Positions 10,081-21,767 are shown, counted from the first letter of the stretch. The stretch is 64,000 nucleotides of DNA from Druceiella hillmani (GCA_039881145.1 JAYKKI010000037.1:11979501-12043500); one strand, 5' to 3'. The notes: a model not told the origin generated them from the letters alone. A program made the numbers and translations.

Positions 10081-11240
10081 AAGATTGAATATCCACAAAA
10101 AAGTTTGAAAACAACACGAAAACCTACTGTAGATCTTAGAGGAAAGCATGATAAGCACAATAAACTACCACCAGAGATAAAAGAAAAGGTTTTCAATCAT
10201 ATTAATTCAGTTAAAGGTAGACTGAGTCACTACATTTTAAAAGATAGTAGGTAAATTTATTTACCAGAAGAATTATCAATAAAAAACATGTACATGTTTC
10301 TAGAAGACAATAAGCATGAAAAACTTACTTCTTATAAGTATTACAGAGATATTTTCAACACATGCAGAGTCTGTGATGCTTATTTAGCTAAAGCTATTAA
10401 AGAGAAAAAGAAAGTTGAAGTTGTTGTTCTTTTTAAGAAGAACATTGAAGAAGATAAAAGCTAGATGAATTAAGACAGCTATATATAAAGTTCATCTGAT
10501 AAAAGCACTTGTTTTTTATGACAGAAAGATGACAGCTAAAAATAAAGTAAAAATCAAAAAGATTTTCTGGCAAATACCGATGGACTTCCAAAAAAATATT
10601 TATCTACTTAACATCACAACGAACAATTTCTATTATAAAAGACAATTATCGATATACTCATTCAATATTCATAACCTGGAGACTACGCAGTCTTATTTTT
10701 ATTCCTATCCTGAAACATATGGCAAGAAAGAATCTGATGAATCGCAAAATATTACAAGATATCTTGTATTCTTGCGGGGGTCAAAATAAAAATTACACTG
10801 TGCTAAGATTCATACACACTATCATACATTAATCAAATTTACTAGATTCTATCAAAATTACATTTCCCATAAGAGGGCACACCTATTTAGAGTGTGATAA
10901 GAATATGGGGTTAATTAATTTTTAAATCAAATGGAGTTGCCATTTCATTGGTATGATCTGCTTAAAAGTTCAAGAAATAAACATTCACCTTTTGAGGTAA
11001 TTGAAATTGCTCCAAGAGAAATTATAAGAGAATGGACAACATTTTTGGCTGAAAAATTCAAGAAGAGGTGCATGATTATTTAAAGAAGCAAAGAGTGCAA
11101 TATTACTTGATCATGTTTTTTTTATGTAAGTGAAGTTAAATATAAAGATTTGATTAGTTTGATGCCATTTTGTGCTAAGGGAACACAAGTCTTTTAAGAA
11201 ATACTAAAATATGATTCAAAAACTAAAGATGCTGGGGATT
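10080..11240 (+). pseudogene. DDE-type transposase relic (GGQNKN family)
   Basis: Broken plus-strand reading frames follow the order of a transposon-borne protein widespread in insects. From about 10125: VDLRGKHDKHNKLPPEIKEK then FNHINSVKGRLSHYI, a stop, LPEELSIKNMYMFL, and TSYKYYRDIFNTCRVCDAYL. At 10580: FQKNIYLLNITTNNFYYKRQ, LSIYSFNIHNLETTQSYFYS, then YPETYGKKESDE. At 10765 SCGGQNKNYTV follows an acidic-residue position expected in the family and altered here. At about 10870: RGHTYLECDKNMGLIN, and later a KPSPFEV-like HSPFEVIEIAPREI. Several stops and frameshifts make it dead. The superfamily is not assigned with certainty. Terminal inverted repeats were not found. Confidence 0.6.
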
Positions 11241-11602
11241 ACCCCATATGCCCACCATGCCCAAACAAGGACATTTTTAAACCCACCTTCAAAATTTTTA
11301 TCATTATTAGGCGGTTTTGAATGCTAAATCGCAAAGTTTAATAGTGCATCTGTATTGCCATTGCAGCTAAGTTATAAATAATCGCTTACTGCTATAGTTT
11401 TTGTGGCTGAAGTTTAGTAAATTGGTGAATCGCTGTAGCTACAAAAAGTTAAGTGTTTTTTTTTTTAATATATTTACTTCAAACGTTTTATATTTTTACA
11501 TAAACATTATATACATATTGTTTGCTTTATGTTAAATACAAGGTAGAATAAAATATAGGGTTCTGTACAATATGAAAAGATTATTTATGTTGACGTGACG
11601 AT
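11241..11602. other. Short unassigned gap before the inverted LINE copy
   Basis: This stretch follows the transposase relic. It includes ATTACCCCATATGCCCACC near 11237-11256 and AT-rich sequence after it. No gene is visible. Confidence 0.4.
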
Positions 11603-11650
11603 GGTTCGATAAGGCTAATCAAATATTGTTTTGATTAGCCTTATAGAACC
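11603..11650. repeat. Hairpin, 21-bp arms with one mismatch
   Basis: GGTTCGATAAGGCTAATCAAA (11603-11623) is repeated in inverted form at 11630-11650 with one mismatch around a 6-bp loop. It lies about 70 bp from the end of the inverted LINE ORF1 copy and may be part of the rearrangement that made it. Confidence 0.75.
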
Positions 11651-11722
11651 AGTAGTTAGCTAGATAATAATGTTGGTACAAAGGGGACCTACTATAATAT
11701 TTTACTCCCATCAGGTAAAGTG

Positions 11723-12247
11723 ATATATTCCAAATATTGGTGCTTTCATGATCAAGTTCTGCTAATGCTTCTTTTATTTCGTTAATGTTTGTGGAGGGAT
11801 GCATATTTTTTAAGACCACTTAGAAGCTCCTATCTTGTTTTGGTTTGTATGTGTAAAATTCAGTTTCTTTTTTCTCCAGCTCTTTGACGATTTTGGTGTA
11901 CATTTCTGACGTTTTGGGTTGAATCTTTACCTGTTCCTTATGAAGTATCTTCATCTCATATTTATTGAGAGCATGAGCTTCTAATAGGTCTATTAGTGGT
12001 TGGATATTGCTCACTCTGTCAACGAAAATTGGAGGTGGCTTACTTGTTTTTACAATTTTAGTGTCATTATCCGTATTAAGATATTGTACTGCTTCATCTT
12101 CCAAGAGAGCAAAGCTGTTTGATGTAGGTATATGTGAGGGTTGAGATAGCCAGTAAGAATCAAGTTTGCTTTGTTTCTGGGATCTTAGTGGTTCAGGGCT
12201 AGACCGTAGTCGTTTTTTATTTGTAACTTGAGCCCAGTCCGTTACCA
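11723..12247 (-). pseudogene. Inverted partial copy of the LINE ORF1
   Basis: On the minus strand this segment reproduces ORF1 of the neighbouring LINE (plus strand 12759-13282), starting at the bases coding VTDWAQVTNKKRL and ending after LDHESTNIWNI. It lacks the N-terminus, the zinc knuckles and everything downstream. Differences I could see are few: a Lys codon changed to TAA (copy position near 11820), Ile to Leu in NIQPI, Ser to Pro and Glu to Ala. Both edges are abrupt: flanking bases differ at once from the LINE. With the intact copy it forms an inverted repeat with arms of about 525 bp and a 511-bp spacer. Confidence 0.88.
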
Positions 12248-12562
12248 ATGATGCTCAGTGGAAAAGAAGAAAACAGATGTTGATTTACCGCAAGTATCTG
12301 TAATAAAGGGATGGGTGCGGTCAACCAAGCTGATCAGTCTATTTCGTTGTATCATACTTCTTTCCATTGAAAAAGTGGTGGTAGCTGCTGTATTTGTATA
12401 TGCTTGATTTAGCATTTAGAAATGTCTGGCGTTTGTATATGCTTCATAATGCCATAAATATGGACAAACTTCAGTTGTGACGTAGCATTGCATGCCATTA
12501 CTTACGACAAAATGTTGATCGACGTTCACGTCCTACAGCCTCTCTGATGCCAAGTTTACAAG

Positions 12563-13774
12563 ATGAATAGTAAGGCAAAAGAAAGTATACACTTGACGGA
12601 GACAACGGAAAAATCAAAATCTGAAAATCAACGACAATTTAATCAGATTGAGACAAAAAAAACACTGACACAACAATTATTCCACACAAGCATGTTCCAC
12701 AGGCCAAGATCGTCATCGACCAGTGACATTCAGGCAGAACCCCAACAAACCACAGAAATGGTAACGGACTGGGCTCAAGTTACAAATAAAAAACGACTAC
12801 GGTCTAGCCCTGAACCACTAAGATCCCAGAAACAAAGCAAACTTGATTCTTACTGGCTATCTCAACCCTCACATATACCTACATCAAACAGCTTTGCTCT
12901 CTTGGAAGATGAAGCAGTACAATATCTTAATACGGATAATGACACTAAAATTGTAAAAACAAGTAAGCCACCTCCAATTTTCGTTGACAGAGTGAGCAAT
13001 ATCCAACCCATAATAGACCTATTAGAAGCTCATGCTCTCAATAAATATGAGATGAAGATACTTCATAAGGAACAGGTAAAGATTCAACCCAAAACGTCAG
13101 AAATGTACACCAAAATCGTCAAAGAGCTGGAGAAAAAAGAAACTGAATTTTACACATACAAACCAAAACAAGATAGGAGCTTCAAAGTGGTCTTAAAAAA
13201 TATGCATTCCTCCACAAACATTAACGAAATAAAAGAAGAATTAGCAGAACTTGATCATGAAAGCACCAATATTTGGAATATAAAACAACATGCGACTAAA
13301 AAACCGCTACCAATGTTTATAGTGGAAATAAAGCAGAAAGAAAATAATAAGTCCATTTATGACATAAAACATCTACTGTACTGCAAAGTAGTATTTGAAC
13401 CTCCTAGACCTAAGAGGGAAATTCCTCAATGTGGAAGGTGTCTTCAATATGGACATACAAAAGCTTACTGTAGGAGAAGCCCAAAATGCATAAAATGTGC
13501 AGGAGATCACTTGTCACCTGACTGCCCCCGTAAAAGCAGATCTGACCAAGTAAAGTGTATACTGTGTGAAGGTAACCATCCAGCAAATTATAAGGGTTGC
13601 AAAGTCTACAGACAGCTACAAAATATTAAATTCGCACAGCCACCAGAAAGAATTAAGAAACCTCCACAAATCGATAAGACAAAACAATTATCAAACATGA
13701 CAACAATAACAGGCTTTACATATGCGGAAATTACAAAAAATGCAACTGACAAACAGCACCTAAAGAACCTATGA
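12563..13774 (+). CDS. LINE ORF1, gag-like nucleic-acid-binding protein
   Basis: An open frame of 403 codons from the ATG at 12563. The N-terminal third is polar and disordered. Residues of about 140-280 (VVLKNMHSSTNINEIKEELA to YCKVVFEPPRPKREIPQ) match the PRE-C2HC region of jockey ORF1 proteins. Three zinc knuckles follow: CGRCLQYGHTKAYC (CX2CX4HX4C, about residue 290), CIKCAGDHLSPDC (about 311) and CILCEGNHPANYKGC (about 334). ORF1 binds element RNA and forms ribonucleoprotein particles. The visible stop at 13772 seems premature: another frame continues from about 13755 to the TGA at 13912 and encodes a Met/Leu/Gln-rich helix (ELMTLMKQMMQQLTAMTNLI) typical of the family's C-terminus, so one base was probably lost near 13750-13757. 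Confidence 0.85.
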   Translation: MNSKAKESIHLTETTEKSKSENQRQFNQIETKKTLTQQLFHTSMFHRPRSSSTSDIQAEPQQTTEMVTDWAQVTNKKRLRSSPEPLRSQKQSKLDSYWLSQPSHIPTSNSFALLEDEAVQYLNTDNDTKIVKTSKPPPIFVDRVSNIQPIIDLLEAHALNKYEMKILHKEQVKIQPKTSEMYTKIVKELEKKETEFYTYKPKQDRSFKVVLKNMHSSTNINEIKEELAELDHESTNIWNIKQHATKKPLPMFIVEIKQKENNKSIYDIKHLLYCKVVFEPPRPKREIPQCGRCLQYGHTKAYCRRSPKCIKCAGDHLSPDCPRKSRSDQVKCILCEGNHPANYKGCKVYRQLQNIKFAQPPERIKKPPQIDKTKQLSNMTTITGFTYAEITKNATDKQHLKNL

Positions 13775-13910
13775 ATAAAATTAGTAATAGTAATGACATA
13801 AGTAATAACAATGACATAAGAGAATTAATGACATTAATGAAACAAATGATGCAACAGTTAACAGCTATGACAAATCTTATTCTAAATCTCACGTCCAAAT
13901 TAACTCCAAA

Positions 13911-16588
13911 CTGAACTCCATAAAAATATCTCTTTGGAATGCAATGGACTGTCAAAACATACCCTTGAGGTTAAACAATATATGTATTTAAATAACATTG
14001 ACATAATGTTAATATCAGAGACGCACTTTACTAGGAAGAATCATTTCAGTATACTAGGACACAAATTCTATCACACAACGCATCCTGACAGTAAAGCTCA
14101 TGGAGGAAGTGCAATTTTAATTAAGAATAATATTAGACACTACTTGGTTAACCACTATTGTACAGAAAAACTGCAGGCTACTAACATAGTGATAGAAGAC
14201 TGGTCTGGGCCTGTGACCTTATCAGCTGTTTACAGTCCCCCTAAACATAACATAAAACAAGAGGACTATGAGGAGTACTTTGCAACATTGGGGCCAAGAT
14301 TCGTTGCAGGAGGTGACTTTAATGCTAAACACACGCACTGGGGTTCTCGGATAATCTCACCTAAGGGACGGCAATTATTATTGACTATTAAAAAATTGCA
14401 TCTTGGAGTCGTTTCTATTGGTGAGCCAACATACTGGCCTACTGACACAAAGAAGAAACCAGATTTAATAGACTTCTGTGTCACTAAAGGTATCAACAGC
14501 GTATATTTTAGCTGCAATTCCAGTACAGATCTCTCTTCTGATCACTCACCTGTTCAGATAAAATTAAGTCGTACAATTCTTAGAAGGGAAAAACCGTACA
14601 GACTTCATACCCGTAGAACAAATTGGAATTACTTCAGGGAATTAATAACTAACTCCATTAATACAACGATACCTTTAGAGTCGGACGAGGACATCACACA
14701 GGCAGTGGAATACATTACCAATAGTATCTAACAGGCTGCATGGGAAGTTACACCTCAGCCTCCTCCCACCACTAACGACGGTCTTCATTGTTCTCTAACT
14801 ATGAGGGAACTGTTGGCAGAGAAGCGTAAGGCTAGAAAAAAATGGCAGACTACAAGATATCCAGGTGATAAAACAAAATATAACAAATTGACGGCACAGC
14901 TTAAAAAACTGCTAGGTGATGACCGTAACCAAAGCCTTACGACGTATTTACAAGAGCTGGATAGTAAACCCTCGACTGATTACTCACTGTGGAAAGCAAC
15001 CAAATATCTCAAACGTCCTATAAGTCACCAGCCACCCCTTCGCAAGGCAAATAACTCTTGGGCCACTAACGATGCAGAGAAAGCTCAAGTATTTATGGAA
15101 CATCTACAAGAAGTTTTCAAGCCCAATCCAGATGTTGGTTCCACAAAAATTGAAATGGTCTGCGAATTTCTAGATACAATACACCAACTAGAGCCATCAA
15201 TTGAAAAATTCAACAAAGCCGAAATAAAATCAGCAATCCGAAAACTAGACGTAGGGAAAGCACCAGGCTACGACCTCATAACAGCGAATATTTTAAGAGA
15301 ATTGTCTGATGACGGTATTAGAGTCCTAACACAGTTGTATAATGCCATTATAAGGAGAGAATTTGTGCCACCACAATGGAAAGTGGCAAAAATTATCATG
15401 ATTCCTAAGCCAGGTAAAAGTCCGCAAGAAGCTAAGTCATATAGACCAATTAGTTTACTTCCAGTTCTCTCCAAAGTCATGGAGATCTTGTTCCTGAAGA
15501 GGCTTAATCCTATAATCAAAGAGTCCAAATTGATACCTGACCATCAGTTCGGCTTTAGAAGACACCACAGTACAATCGAGCAAATTCACAGGCTAGTTGA
15601 GGGAATCGCCAAAACATTTGAACAGAAAGGTTACTGCACAGCCTCATTCCTTGATATATCCCAGGCGTTTGATCGAGTTTGGCATGACGACCTGTTATAT
15701 AAAATAAAAATGACATTGCCAATAAGATTCTTTTTTTTTATTAGATCGTATCTGATTGGTAGACACTTCTTTGTCAGCCAAGGAGAAGCAACAACAGAGC
15801 TAAAAGAAATCCTAGCAGGAGTGCCGCAAGGAAGTATAATGGGACCTACTCTGTACCTTCTGTACACAGCAGATTTACCAATATCAGATGATGTCGTTAT
15901 GGAGACATTTGCAGACGATACAGCTATTTTGGCTTCTGACGATACACCAAATCGGGCATCTTACAAACTGCAGGCCAGCTTTGACAAAATAACAAATTGG
16001 CTAAAAGACTGGCGCGTTAAGGCGAACGAAACCAAATCTGTTCAAGTCACATTTACTACCCGAAGACAAACGTGCCTGCCTATAACACTAAATGGTATAC
16101 TGATCCCACAAGCAGAAGAGGCCAAATACCTTGGAATGTATCTAGACCGTCGTTTGACATGGAGGAAACACATTTTTACTAAACGCCTTGCAATGGGTCA
16201 ACAAGTACGCAAGCTGTACTGGTTAATTAATAAAAACAGTCCACTGTCAATGGAAAATAAACTCCTAATATATAAAGCCATAATAAAGCCAATATGGATA
16301 TACGGCATACAGCTGTGGGGCACAACTGCGAACTCAAACCTGGAAGTCTTACAAAGATTCCAATCAAAAATATTAAGAATGATAGTTGATGCACCATGGT
16401 ATGTCACAAACGAGAGACTTCACCACGACCTTGGTATAAAATCTGTGAAGGAAGTAATAAGAGACACCATTAAAACTTACAAAGAGAGACTACAGATACA
16501 CCCAAATGAACTGGCACACCATCTTATGGATGACATATTCCCAAGTGTTCGGAGACTGAAAAGAAGAGTACCACAGGACTTATATTAA
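13911..16588 (+). pseudogene. LINE ORF2, endonuclease and reverse transcriptase, two lesions
   Basis: ORF2 overlaps the end of the original ORF1 frame. SIKISLWNA begins an apurinic-type endonuclease; a one-base deletion in WNA(N)G near 13943 shifts the frame. The endonuclease then continues: LISETHF, HGGSAILIK, VAGGDFNAKHTHWGS, SSDHSPV, with catalytic E, D, N and H all present. A single TAA at 14729-14731 interrupts the same frame. After it 595 codons stay open from 14801 to 16588: connector, reverse transcriptase with SYRPISLLPVLSKVMEIL, DHQFGFRRHHSTIEQI, FLDISQAFDRVWH, AGVPQGSIMGPTLY and the catalytic FADDTA (about residue 369 of this part), and a C-terminal domain. The product would nick target DNA and copy element RNA by target-primed reverse transcription. 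As read, it cannot be made whole. Confidence 0.88.
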
Positions 16589-16697
16589 ATTAATTAAGGA
16601 AATGTCATAGGATGTTTACCTTGCAAAACCTATAATATTGACACAAATATTGCTGAATGTCTCTTGGACAGATTGTAATACGAAAAAAAAAAAAAAA

Positions 16698-18355
16698 TAT
16701 CGAATGAGCCCAGTGTCCCCATTTGAGGGCGGCATTTTTTTTCATGTGTAATAAAAAAATATAAATTTAATTTTTCCTTTTTTATTTAAATTCATTACTT
16801 TCCACCTAATAATTCTGTTTATTTAATTTTTCTACGGCGAATTTAGCAGTGGATGTAAATGGGTTAACATTGGACATTCTTCGTTTTTGTTTGTGATGTC
16901 TTGACATTCTTTGTTTTTTACTTATCAAAAAGTAAGTTAGAAGTGTTTTTTCTCATTTTCTTTTGTTTTCAAAATAAATAAAATTGATATTACTAAAAAT
17001 ATGTTAATTATTAACCAATAATTAGTGTTAAGTAAAATTTATCACTTTCAATGATCTCAATAACATATGTAGACAAGTACAAAGGATATATGTAAATAAA
17101 ATTTAAATTTTATGCCTTAGAAAAAAATATTTATTTTTTCACACTCCAGAGTACCTAGTCTACTACAAAAACCTATATTTATACCATTGATCAAACTTTG
17201 GCAAGCTTATGTAATTATAGACAAACTATTATACATTCATACCAATTTCATTATAACGTAACATACTTCATGAATCTGTAAAAACCATAGACTTAATTCG
17301 TAGTATACTAAGTTTATGGTAAAAGCTTATGACCTCACATAAATATTAAGGCTCATTGTCTTTATTGGACATATTGCATACATTATCAATAAAATATACT
17401 ATGTTCTTTTTATATATGAAACTACACTACTTCTTTCGTGAATAGGTTGTTAAATAGAAAAGGAGTCATATATAAGAGCATATTAATGAAACAACAACTT
17501 CAGCTTCACAAAGAAGAATATAACTACATAAAAAAGCCGGCAACGAGCAAGTTGAGAGTATACTTGGGCAAATTCATTCATCAAGTCAAGTTACCACTCA
17601 TCTTTATTTCCACTGCTTAAAACGAGACATTAACGAATGTTTGTTGAAGTTAACAAGTGATGCAAAGAAGCCCTTGAGGTATTGAATGGGGTTGGTCATG
17701 ACATTACTCATGCTAACAAGTAATTAAAAAGGGGAATGTTGGTGTTACTTACAAACACTTTAAAGGCTTAAACGAGTTCACTATTGAGGCAATTATTTCC
17801 ACACAAAAAATATTTTTAAATTCAATTCAATATTTGTTATTCGCATATTCTATTATTAGTTACACATTCTTTACAGCTTAGAATTTTTAAGTAATTTCCT
17901 CCAAATTTTCCATACTTACCCTCTGTCCACTAGCTATAAAGGGGGTGATATTACCTTATTACTTATCCCACATCCCCTAATGGGGTGTGGAAGCCCAAAA
18001 AATAACAAGTGATGCCTACTTAGCTAATTACATCAATAAAATTACACTTTTGTTTTTTTAGTACTTTTTAATATTAGACATAGATTCTTTCGTGAGATGT
18101 ATTATCTACCTTCTCATCTCTCTCAGACTTAAAACAATTGAGAATATAATAGGAGTTATACTAGTAATTATTAAAATAATTGATTTTATATTGTTTAATT
18201 AAATTTTAATGGGACATACAATTAAAAATTATTTCTGTGATTCAATACTTATTATTTGCCACAATCTAAGTTATAACAATAATATGTATAATTTTAGGTT
18301 GTTACATGATAATATGATAATGTTCTGTTGAAAAATATTTATTATATAATTTAAA
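16698..18355. other. AT-rich intron, nothing recognised
   Basis: The stretch continues the long host intron after the LINE A tail. It has stops in all frames and poly-T runs. A GGGG/CCCC-bearing segment at 17940-17995 (CATCCCCTAATGGGG) stands out from the AT background but is not identified. Confidence 0.45.
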
Positions 18356-18564
18356 TCAATCAAAGTATAGGCCACCATTGTCCACAACCTTTTTGCCATC
18401 GTTCTGGCAAAGACATAATTCCTTTTTCATAAAATAATTCTTTGCAATCATAGAAAAAGTTTGCCAACCATAATTACGATAGATGATCAAATTGTTGTCT
18501 TGTACTATAAGTCTGCAATGATATAAACAGGTGATAATCAGACGGGAACAAGTCTGGTGAATAA
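18356..18564 (-). pseudogene. Mariner transposase C-terminal fragment
   Basis: Reading down from 18563: YSPDLFPSDYHLF, the conserved mariner block around the last catalytic aspartate (family consensus YSPDLAPSDYHLF), then FFYDCKELFYEKGIMSLPER, a one-base insertion in the A-run, and QKVVDNGGLYFD followed by a stop. This is the usual end of a mariner transposase. The rest of the gene and the terminal repeats are not visible nearby, so it is a truncated relic. It belongs to a different subgroup from the mariner at 62.5 kb. Confidence 0.75.
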
Positions 18565-18805
18565 TTTTTATGGTCTGATTAAAAGTTTAAGATTTAGATT
18601 TATGAATGAGTACTGAGATTTCTAACATGACTACAAGAAGCTCGATATAAGACTTTTCAAACAGCTTAATTCTCGCAACATTTTCAGAGATTTATTACAT
18701 ACATTCCAGACTATTTGTTGAACTTATTGGATTTCTTTGAATGGATGTAAGTCTGTAGGTAATGTCTTTTTCTATGATACTGCAATTAACTATTGTTTCA
18801 ATTAT

Positions 18806-19167
18806 TACATTGATAATACTAGCCTTAAAAAACCATGTTAAAAGAGTTAGAATCAGGTACATTGTAGCCATACGAAACCAAAATATCTGCAGTGAGTTTT
18901 AGAGTAACACCCACATCGTCAAGAGTGCGTTTTCCATGTCCTGACTCCATATATTTCAATGTCAAAGAGGTCAAATTGAGGTAATTCCATTTCAAAGCAG
19001 TCGTTATAAAAAAACTTTGTGGTTTCTATATTGGTTAGTAACAGAATCTGACACAAAGTGAATTTGGGGTATTTTTCTTTGAGAAATTCTGATACTGACA
19101 TGATGTGAGCACAAACGGCTGCAGTATTATGTTTCAAATTCTGGCTTATTGCAGTAAAATATTGCAT
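18806..19167 (-). pseudogene. Transposon-protein relic (SGHGK family)
   Basis: Two overlapping minus-strand frames give VCAHIMSVSEFLKEKYPKF, then FDIEIYG, then, after a frameshift, MESGHGKRTLDDVGVTLKLT and ADILVSYGYNVPDSNSF. The ESGHGK..DGVG..LKRTAD block is recognised from a transposon-encoded protein that is common in insect genomes. The copy is broken and partial. The superfamily is not assigned. Confidence 0.5.
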
Positions 19168-20941
19168 TTTCTTAATATCGCCGCTAGTAAAGAATTATAA
19201 AACACTAATATATAATGTAATTTTTAAAAGCATTTGCTTTCAATTTTCCTCCAAATGAACTTATATTTATACTCCTTTAGCATATTAATAATTGTTTTTT
19301 TTGAAATCTTCGTGAATCACTGCTTAATTCGATTGCAACTGCTTTCTCAACATGTTTCAACATTTTTGATAGGTTGATACTGACTGTCATTGTGTAATGT
19401 TCACATTACATTTTCAAGTGAAGTCGCTTCTTTTGGCTTCATCATAATTTTTTTCTTTTTTACTACTACATTTTTTCAGATCATTTTCGTGCAATTTGCT
19501 CATTTTTGTAAACCCAAGCTCAGTAAGAAAAGTCCATCAAACTCTTGGTAGTTTATTCATTCCTCTTTACATTCTTTACATTTTTTGAGCAAATACTGGA
19601 CTATGATATAATTGCAGCAAATATATTTTAGCATCTGAGTGGCATTCTCATTACAAATAAAGTGATCCTTGTATACGTTGTAACAAATGATTCAAGATTT
19701 TCATATTATTACAAAAACATGTTTCTTTAGGTCACTACGATGCAGAAAGTATTCAGAATGGTCTCAACCCGAAAATTGTTTGTTATTCAACAAATTTTTG
19801 TACAAAGTATACAATTGATTATAAATTTGTCAAAAAACATCTTTGTTTTTTAGTTCTGTTCTTTTTTACAAAATCTTATTTTCCAGAAGCCATATTAGTA
19901 TTTTCACATCCTCAAGGAAGTTCTTTACTTATTTTTTCTTTACTTTGTTTTCTCTTATTTTTCTCAATACAGACCTTTTTTCCCACTTCTCTGTTTTTAA
20001 TATACCTGATAATTTTCCAAACACCTTTTGTTCTTTTGTGTAGTTTTTATATGCCTTTGAAAACTATTTGACATATTGTGCTTAGAGATGAGATTTAAGA
20101 TCCTTGTATGATGTCAGTAGCTTATCATTCTTATGTTGAATTATTCTTCTATTATTCTTACTGTTTTCTGGTAGGATTTGTTTACTTTCTTAAGATCTTA
20201 CTATTGCCATTTGTTCCTTATTATTTCTTTATCTATTTTATATTTTAAGTTTCTGATTAATTATCGAGGAGGATTCGCTCTGTTAGAAGTGATCAAGGTT
20301 AATTCTGAGAGCATGTAAAATCTGGAATTGGAGTTAATCTTAGAATTCTTAAGTTATATTTTGTTTATTATATGAAGTGTTATATTTTTTTTAATACTCT
20401 TCGATGTTGACGGAGAATTATATTTACATTGTAAGTTGACTTGTTCTATACTTTGTAGTTGCCCTCTGTGCAAATTTTCAGTATTATTGTCAGAAGGACA
20501 ATAATACTCTATGAACCACTGTGTTGCAGCTTTTATCTCTTCATTTATTTTGTAATATACTTTGAAGTTTTCTTCATTTTTTCTTTGCAATCTTTGTGGT
20601 ATTGGGGTAATTTTTTTTATAGAAATAACTTTATCCTTTGTATTTTATTTTCTTTTTTCACTATACAGAGCATACAAAATTGGATTGTTTTTAGACAGTT
20701 CATATCTTTTTTTGAGTTTTTTTAGATTGTAATTTTTCCTGTGCACTTAAGGTTTCTCTCTCTAGCTCTTCAAAAAAGTCATCATAACCATTACCATCAC
20801 ACAAAAACGTATGTTTACTAACAATAAATAAAAAATGTCATTAACTTGATAGTAGCTAATTCACCTGGTCTATTTTTGGCCGGTTATATATCAACTAGTT
20901 AATTATAAATTAATTATAATATCTTCATAGGTAAATTTAAT
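19168..20941. other. AT-rich intron, nothing recognised
   Basis: The segment is strongly T-rich on the plus strand with short accidental frames. It may contain further decayed parts of the transposon ending at 19167, but I could not align any of it to a family. Confidence 0.4.
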
Positions 20942-21016
20942 TGATCAAATAAGTATGTAGTTGCTAGCTTTAAACATTAAAAGTTTAAAGCTAGCAACTA
21001 CATACTTATTTTATCA
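20942..21016. repeat. Near-perfect hairpin, 34-bp arms
   Basis: Arms 20942-20975 and 20983-21016 are inverted copies with one mismatch (29 inner base pairs are perfect) around a 7-bp loop. The arm contains GTTGCTAGC. It borders the Harbinger relic but is far from being a known terminal repeat of it. Confidence 0.85.
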
Positions 21017-21767
21017 GTACCTAACACCCCATAATACCATCCGGTTAAATTTCTACGTAAACGGTTAAAAATATGGTAATTAGGCAGAAAATATAGAACT
21101 TACCCATTACCAAATTAGCTTCAATATTTCGAAAATGACAAATGCACATATCTCGTCGTAACTACTGTTATGAAATGGAGACGATGGAGATTGTAAATTC
21201 AAAGAACTGCCTGATGGACTTTGTTCTGGCGGTGGGTAGATTGGAGGTGCAGGTGGACCGATTGGCGGTGTCGGGTAGCTTACAAAATTCCATTGAGTGC
21301 TCGTATATATATCGGTCTGCTTTGAGTTAATATACTTTATATGTTTCCCTGAGAAATAACTACCTGCTCCTCTGATAACTTTTTTAATTGTAATGCCACG
21401 TTTTTCCAAATAAATCGAGATCATTTTTTCGTCAGTTTCTGTTGATATTATCATTGTGCATATTTTTCAAGTCTTCATCATACTAGACGATTGTGACAAT
21501 TTTCTGTGCTTAGATTTTATAGGCAGAGTGAATGTTGGGTTTTCTGCAGTAATCGCATTTTCTTCCCCATTCTAAATGTGATGAAATTGGAGGAATAACC
21601 AGATTTCCAGACAATGAACCTGGTTTGCTGCCATTATTAGTGTTTTCTGTGTTAGCTTGCAAACAACAAAAATGTTATTTATTTTTAAATTTATTTTATG
21701 GGTTCCAAATGCAGAATAATGGAAAATAATCGAAATTGGGTTTTGGACAAAATGGAATTTTCCCTCA

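Larger units (their letters stand above)
12470..16697 (+). mobile_element. Jockey-clade non-LTR retrotransposon, nearly full length
   Basis: A LINE with a 5' leader, ORF1 (gag-like), ORF2 (endonuclease plus reverse transcriptase), a short 3' UTR and an A tail at 16683-16697. Jockey-clade placement rests on ORF1 having a PRE-C2HC-type region followed by three zinc knuckles and on the two-ORF layout. The 5' boundary is uncertain: sequence near 12470 (CAGTTGTGACGTAGC) is a plausible start, but 12250-12470 could also belong. I could not find a target-site duplication. Only a few small lesions break the ORFs, so insertion is probably recent. Confidence 0.85.

Noticed and set aside
11723..12247. 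Inverted ORF1 copy as simple twin priming of the same insertion
   Set aside because: Twin priming splits one copy; here the inverted part is also present intact in the plus-strand element.
12250..16720. Target-site duplication of the LINE
   Set aside because: Sequence after the A tail (TATCGAATGAGCCC) was compared by eye with candidate 5' borders and no convincing direct repeat was found.
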